This document shows, piece by piece, positions 58,457 to 64,000 of a stretch of 64,000 nucleotides of DNA. The stretch is from Amorphophallus konjac. Lineage: Eukaryota; Streptophyta; Magnoliopsida; Alismatales; Araceae. The position numbers were made by a program, and so were the translations under genes. The DNA is taken from contig CM040126.1 in NCBI GenBank assembly GCA_022559845.1, positions 225,438,641-225,502,640 on the forward strand, in the 5' to 3' direction. Below the pieces are notes generated by a model. The model searched no databases. It had not been told where the DNA came from and saw only the letters and a program-made list of their open reading frames with translations. Each line of letters starts with the position of its first letter. Positions within the stretch are counted from its first letter, which is position 1.

Positions 58457-59305
58457 TGTAGCGACCCAAGATCCGGATATCGGGAATGGAACCCGATACC
58501 ATTCGAATCCTGGCCCGCCGCCCACGAGCCAGGGCTCGGAAGGGCTAAAAAGTAGTGTGGAGGTACAAAGAAATAGGAAATAAGGCAAGACAATTCAACA
58601 ATTAACATAAATAAATAATCTAACTACAGTAGAGTCAAGTCCAACAGAAGTACAGTATAAGGCAGAAGAACGTACCCAACATCGAGTGAACACTCGGCCC
58701 GACGAGCAGGCAACTAAGAACCTCCACGCAGCACCCTCGAACCTCGAGGAAGAACCACCGCACCTGAAAAGCAGGGGTGAGCCTCCTGTAATTGGCTCAG
58801 TAGGGGTCCCGTGGAACCCCAACTGTAAACAACGGCGGCACGGAAAGTAGCAACAGCAAGAACAGTAAACACGGTGGCCGGTAAAACCTTGGCTCTACAT
58901 CTACTCCTACTATACCGAAAAACACATCCCGATCTCCCAGTCGAGGGACCACCAGACTACAAACCACCCTAGCCACGCTACGGGGGAAAACGACCACGCT
59001 GTCCGGAACTCAACGTTGTCTAGGGGAAAGCTCACAGTGACGCTCACCGGAACCCCTAGACCTCGACATCGGGAAAACACCCGGAAATCCATGCAAAACC
59101 ACGTCTCACAGATGTGAAGCGGAACTCGACTCACGAGAAACTCACGTCACGTGACGGGAGTACCTACCCACCAGAAGCAATGACGGATGCATCCACTGAT
59201 GACTTAGTCCGCAGCCTCAGGTGTCTCTCTGCGACGCCCTAAGCGGAGACAGAGACACCGTATAGTAACCAATAACAAAAAACATGGACTAGCTGGGGTC
59301 GCGCT
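58457..59305 (-). repeat. 5' LTR of element C, interrupted
   Basis: It matches 53442 to about 54241 with frequent substitutions and an extra segment near 58478-58540. The match ends at GCGCT (59301-59305), directly before TGTTGACACCC of element G. GCGCT is the expected left target-site duplication of G. Confidence 0.85.
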
Positions 59306-59529
59306 TGTTGACACCCATTTCTTGCCGATAAGTTGAGTCATTTCCCTTACTCCCATTTGTTGATGCCTCGAGTTGTCCATCACTCGCTGGGCATTTTCTG
59401 ATAAGTCATGGGCCAGTTTTATGGGTAGTCTCCCTCCCTGGTTGGGTCCGTATCGATTCAAGGCTTAATCGGCCTTGGTTTCGAGTTAATTAACATGTTT
59501 ATAAAAATCAAGTGTCCAGGAACATGTAC

Positions 59530-61580
59530 GGTTCATCCCTGGCCGTTCAACCCTTGAGCAGTGATTTATGAGCCGTTCCTACATTTGTGGTTGATTTCTG
59601 ATGATTTTCTGAATTTCCACCGACAAGGGCTTACGCGGTTGAATCTTAGCCGTTCAACATGGTGAACGGTCTAGAGTACACCGTTCTTCTTCCATATTCC
59701 TAAAGCCTAAATATCTCTCAGATAATTATATTTTTTTTCCATTTATCACCGACAAGAGTTAAACGGCTGGACCTTAGCCGCTCGTTCCATTGGACGGTCC
59801 CATGATAACCGTTCAATTATGAGAGTCCTACGGCGATATCTTTGGTTGGTTAATGGATAATTTGTTGGTATTTATCCTATTTGTGGAATTATCACCGACA
59901 GGGATGGACGGTCCCTTGTTGACTGCCCAACATGTTGTGCGGTCTATCGTGAGACCGTTTAACCCTGCGAACTCTGAAGAAATCAAGGATTTTTCTCTCT
60001 TTATCCGTGGACGTGTCCCCGGGCTTTATCCGGAGATTTCTTCTCGAATATGGAGTCTTTTTCGATGCTGTTTCTTCTGGATGAGAGATAACTCGATTAT
60101 CTCTAACTTTTATGATAATGTCTCGACCTAAAAAATGGCTCTAAACCCTAGTTTCGGGGCTGGCTCTCCAGGCTCTATAAATAAGACCCTAAAGGTCGGA
60201 CTTGAAAGGGGGGGGGAGATTTTTGGTCGACGGTGAAGCCCTACCACATTTTTGAGTGACCTAGCACCAAAGAGGAAGGCTCCCCACGTCCGTACGAGCC
60301 TCCGGTCCAGGGAGTAGTCCATGTTTTGAGTCGTTTGTGTTTTCCTATAGTTTTTGTCGTTCTTCCATGCATGCATTGCCTTCTCTCCACGTCCCCCTTT
60401 GTTTTCATCATCATGCACACCTCCACCCATGTTTTTGTCGCCCTAGGGGTTTAAAACCCCCCAGGTATCCCCATTTCCATTGGTTTATGCTTATTTCTTC
60501 CCATACGAACATTTATCACACTATTCAGTTCTGATCTAGGTGTTCTTCTTGTGTCTTCACGTTGTTTTGCAGGTCAGCACTTCATCAGCACGAGGCCCAT
60601 CCCCTCCAGCCGGCTGGAGAGGGTGGAGGTGAACCCTTTAGCAACTTCTGGCGTGGTGGACTCGAGCGGCTCTTGACGGCCCGTTCAAGAAGACGTGCGG
60701 CCCTCTCGGCACCGCCCTTCTTCTTCCTGCGGTCTACTTCAAGCCATCCATCTTCCAGTAGCGCTTCCTCCCGCACATTTTGCAGCACCCATAGGCGGTC
60801 TATCGTAAGACCGTACGTCTTATAGGCGGCTCGGAATCAACCGCTCATCTTCCCAGTGCTGCAGCTAGGCGAGTGCCTCCCCTTCTTTTCCAAAGCACGG
60901 CGTGTCCATCACGTTCGGCGCTTTGGTGGCGATCACGGTCACTTTTAGTTGCCTTGCTCCTCTTACGGTTCCTCGTTTACTTATTCATCACATTGTCGAA
61001 ACATTCATAGCACCATATTCCATCACGGTAAAGAGGAGGAAAAATATATCTACACCCTTCTTTTGTGGCGATCACGGTGGGACTACTAGTGCCCATCGTG
61101 CTTGTGATTTGCTGACCCCTCTTTCGTTGTGTTAGTCCCCTTTTGGAGTGATTGTAGGTTAAGTTGCATTTTCTGCCTTCTGGAACGTGAGTGGTTCTCA
61201 CAGAGCCGTTCATGCTTTGGGTGGCTGATCATCCACCGTCCTTCCCTGCGAACAGCGCCAGTTCTCCTGCGAGCGTCCTGTCATAGACGGCCCCCCATCG
61301 ACCGTCCAAACCGTAGAACGGTATGTTCCTGACCGTCCATATTTCTAGCACAGGTATGCTTCTGGGTGTTCTGGCTGTAGGTACACGGTTTGTGAGGATC
61401 CGTTCCATAGCTTACGCGGCTATATACAGACCGCTCTTCTTGGTATGTTTCTCATCTCTGCCGTCCTTCATTTCCAGGATTCTGTGATTCTTTTACAGTT
61501 ATTTTGTAGTTCTGTTGCTCCGTGGATTATGCGGTCCACCCCAGACCGTTTATCCTATTATGCGGTCTCCCACAGACCAC
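59530..61580 (+). repeat. CGGTC/GACCG inverted-repeat array in G
   Basis: Scattered hairpins, for example CGGTCT-ATCGTG-AGACCG (59940-59957), GCGGTCT-ATCGTA-AGACCG (about 60795-60812), and GCGGTC / GACCG pairs near 61530-61575. A looser ACGG/CCGT series lies at 59530-59830. Same style as C and A but with its own spacers. Confidence 0.7.
60174..60183 (+). promoter_or_regulatory. TATA box of element G
   Basis: TCTATAAATA on the plus strand. The leader motif lies about 1.7 kb downstream. Confidence 0.65.
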
Positions 61581-61839
61581 CCGTCTGATGCCACAGTGCA
61601 CCCGAGGTTACTTTGATTGCCATACTTATATTGTCTTTGTTCTCCTTGGTGCTACTTATTGATCTCCCCCTCGTTATATGTTGTCGTGCGTACTTGTTCT
61701 CATCTTTGCATGTTTATTTCGATCATTGGTTGCTAGTTTATTAGGCTAGACCTTGCATGCACTCCGGTGCACATAGGACTCATGCATTTCATTCACATCT
61801 AGCTGCATTCCTACCGAGGTAGGGTTTCCTCTCGTCTCC

Positions 61840-61935
61840 ATACTCCTTGGAGCCGACTAGGGGACCTTGCTGAGGACCTCCGTAGGCCCCCGTGAGTCGT
61901 GGATTCCCACATGGATGCCGGGCAGGTTGTACCAT
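61840..61935 (+). promoter_or_regulatory. Conserved Ty3 LTR-leader motif (G)
   Basis: Blocks CCGACTAGGGGACC, GACCTCCGTAGGCCCC, GTGAGTCGTGGATTCCCAC and GGATGCCGGGCAGGTTGTACC. Order, spacing and sense match A and D although G belongs to another Ty3 lineage. Confidence 0.65.
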
Positions 61936-62311
61936 ACCGCCCCCTAGTCTAGGGTCTGCATTCATGCGGGAGAGAGTCCTTTAGAGTCTGCCAGTTCTCC
62001 ATTCTCACCCTATTTAGGTACCTTGTGGTTGAGTGAATTCCCATTTTTAATCAATCCACTAATGTCCTAAAAGAGAACTTATAAGAAATCTTCGCGCATC
62101 ACTTGGAATCTATTTGGATAATTGACTGATTCTTTTCTCATCTCTCTCCTCCACTGTATGTTGCATAGTGTCATCATTTACATCTTTTTGTCAGATTAGG
62201 CTCATTAGGTATAGTTCATCTTTGTGTGTCTCCATTTAGCTACATTTATCTTAGGTTCATTCCCATCCCTATATTCATTTGAAGTTCATTGTATAAAGTC
62301 TCCATTTTCCC

Positions 62312-64000
62312 CATGGAGCACTTCTCCCCTGTACCTTATTCCTATACTTCTCCATCTTCTTACCCCCATGTGGATTCCTCTTCCCATGCGGGCCCATCTC
62401 CTTATTCCTCCATTGGACCCCATTCTTTAAACGGGCCTTCTTACCCCGCCCGCGCTACTGCTAGTCCAATCAATCCTCATTCTTACATACATGATTCTTC
62501 AGGCCCACGCATTCCTCCATTCCTGGACTGGGCTTTCCTTCTTCTCAGGTTGGGTTCCCTTATCCGGCCCATCATCATTACCTTGGTTTAAATTTACCAT
62601 CCCTTGCTCAGGCTGGCCCATATCCTTCTCGGACTCTTCCTACCGAGGAGATGTTCACTCAGGCCCAACGCCAGCTTGATGAATTACAACACCGAATCAA
62701 TCCTCAGACTTCTTTGGATATCCCATTTGCCTTTCAAGGTCTTCAACTCCCACCGCGCTCACAAATTCCCGCATATTGTCGCTACGGTGGAGTTGGTGAC
62801 CCCTATGTCCATTTGAAGGATTTCCTCTATGAGTCGGCCCAGTTCCAGCATGATCCACGCTTGATGGCCTATTTGTTTGGCCTATCTTTAGAGGGCTCAG
62901 CCAAGGATTGGTTCTTCACATTGTCGCAAGAGCAGATGATGAATTTTCAAGCCGTCCAAGCAAGGTTTATTCAGCAGTACCGAGACCAGGTTGGGCCCAG
63001 ATATTCTATGGTTGATCTGGCCCAAGAGAAGATGAAGCCCGGCGAGGAATTCTCCATGTTCACCGACCGCTAGCGTCGCCTAGCCGCGCAAGTCCCGGGG
63101 CATATTCCGGAGGGTGAACAGATCAGGATGGTTATTTCTAATACAACGCCCGAGCTCAGGTGCATTTTAGCCCTGAATGATATTACATCCTGGCAGTGGC
63201 TTTACAATCGAGCCCGCTTCGTTAGCCAACAACTCCTAGTTTCCTTTGGCCATGAGCCTCCTCCACCGTCACCTTCTACATACCCCTTCTCTTCCCCCTC
63301 CACCGCAAGTCAGCCCTCCACTACATGTCCCTCCACGAGTCGGCCTTCCGCCCCCACACACCCCTATACCTCCATATACTCCTCCACCTATCAACCCTCC
63401 ATGAGTCAGCCCTCCGCTATTTCATCTCACCTCACCCCTCCACCTCCGGTCAAGGAAACACTACACCCAGAACGGGTAGATGTTGTTCATTACATTCCCA
63501 CTCCCTCCAGGCCTCCACATCATTATAACCCTCCGCCTTTGCCTACGCAACCCCCGCTACCATCTCCATTACCTTTTCACACCCCTCGGCATCCACCTTG
63601 CCCGAAGCGGGCTTCTCACTCTTCGTTGTCGGAATATTTTACAAACATTTTCAGGGCTTTGATGGCCACCCATGCGTTGCAGCTCCCTCCGGTTATGCCT
63701 TGCCGACCTGCGGTCGGGAATTTGCTCCATTTCTGTGAATTCCATCGTCAACAAGGGCATGTGGTCGAGAATTGCCCCGAGTTCCAGGAACTTGTTTACA
63801 GTTTGGAAGATAAGAAGATGATTGATTGGGCTATCATGCGCCAAGTTATTTCAGATCTCAGCAGCAAGCAGCAGCAGCAGCAGCAGCAAGCCGTGCCGCC
63901 TAGGCAACCGTCTCCACTTCAAGACCAGGGGCACCCTGGTGTTTCTCTAGTTGATAAGGTACCTGCTCTATTACCCGCTTCTTCCTCTATCCCATCTCCT
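62312..64000 (+). pseudogene. gag: Tat/Ogre-type gag of element G, broken and incomplete
   Basis: It starts at ATGGAGCACTTCTCC with a Ser/Pro/His/Tyr-rich N-terminus. A frame change near 62530 leads into the frame holding FTQAQRQLDELQHRI and the gag core (about 62690-63180): GVGDPYVHLKDFLYESAQF, LEGSAKDWFFTL and QYRDQVGP. TAG at 63072-63074 replaces what is normally Trp in TDRWRRLAAQ. A proline-rich linker follows, then CEFHRQQGHVVENCPEF (about 63740-63790), the CxxxHxxxGHxxxxC-like end of Tat gags, then a Gln run encoded by (CAG)n at about 63861-63893. It continues beyond the window. Confidence 0.78.

Larger units (their letters stand above)
53442..59305 (-). mobile_element. Element C: short-bodied Ty3 derivative, right LTR interrupted
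   Basis: The LTR at 53442-56263, a 2.2 kb internal region and a second LTR starting at 58457 define a minus-strand element. The second LTR matches the first for about 850 bp until element G begins at 59306, so its remainder should lie beyond the window. The primer site and polypurine region are canonical. No gag or pol domain was recognised. It is probably a non-autonomous or heavily decayed chromovirus relative. Confidence 0.82.
59306..64000 (+). mobile_element. Element G: Tat/Ogre-type Ty3/gypsy, 5' part
   Basis: A plus-strand element starting TGTTGACACCC inside LTR C and running past the window. The order is an LTR with TATA box (60174-60183), many CGGTC/GACCG inverted repeats (59530-61580), the conserved leader motif (61840-61935) and a gag from about 62312. 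The end of the 5' LTR and the primer site could not be located. The Gag resembles Tat/Ogre/Retand gags. Gag carries a stop and a frame change, so this copy is defective unless those are errors. Confidence 0.72.

Noticed and set aside
61940..62311. Primer-binding site and end of the 5' LTR of element G
   Set aside because: I searched for tRNA-iMet-like and other common Ty3 primer sequences and found none that was convincing. The boundary is left open.

Overview
This window looks like plant heterochromatin made almost entirely of nested LTR retrotransposons. I found no convincing host gene, rRNA, tRNA gene or CRISPR array. A seed plant, probably an angiosperm, is suggested by the repertoire: Ty3/gypsy chromoviruses of Tekay/Del type with C-terminal chromodomains, a Tat/Ogre-type gag, and Ty1/copia Sirevirus-type gag remnants. 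Primer-binding sites match plant initiator tRNA-Met. Species cannot be fixed from the sequence.

Layout, left to right. 1-6514 is element F, minus strand: the 3' noncoding part, a decayed gag and a 3.07 kb 5' LTR of a gag-only Sirevirus derivative. 6515-11010 plus 26326-about 28800 is an older, mostly unclassified repeat (K) with an eight-unit tandem array and plus-strand TATA boxes. Element A (11011-26320, minus) is inserted in K: three 3.3 kb LTRs and two internal regions between a single pair of TGCAC target-site duplications. About 28800-31822 plus 52909-53441 is an old minus-strand chromodomain element (H). It was split by element E (31823-52903, minus), a Sirevirus derivative with 3.1 kb LTRs and an AACTA duplication. 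Nested in E is D (35667-46450, minus), a complete Tekay element with a 1450-residue open Gag-Pol frame, almost identical LTRs and an ACTTA duplication. Element C (53442-59305, minus) interrupts H. Its right LTR is cut by G (59306 to the window end, plus), a Tat-type element.

How the parts relate. D has everything needed for autonomous movement. A has matching cis signals and a related Gag, but its pol is internally deleted and its protease motif is changed, so it probably depends on a D-like partner. E and F keep LTRs, primer sites, polypurine tracts and a gag lacking its central domain, and have no pol. C keeps canonical ends but no recognisable protein.

The most interesting signals are non-coding. 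(1) A fold of about 106-114 nt, a closing stem plus two hairpins, occurs twice in F and once in E with compensatory base changes. (2) A motif of about 90 nt recurs in the same sense, 0.9-1.7 kb downstream of the TATA box, in the LTR/leader regions of four Ty3 families, with a weaker match in a fifth. (3) Dense arrays of short CpG-rich inverted repeats with family-specific stems fill the LTRs of A, C, D, E and G. (4) The middle LTR of A is a recombinant of the outer two, with a crossover confined to about 274 bp.
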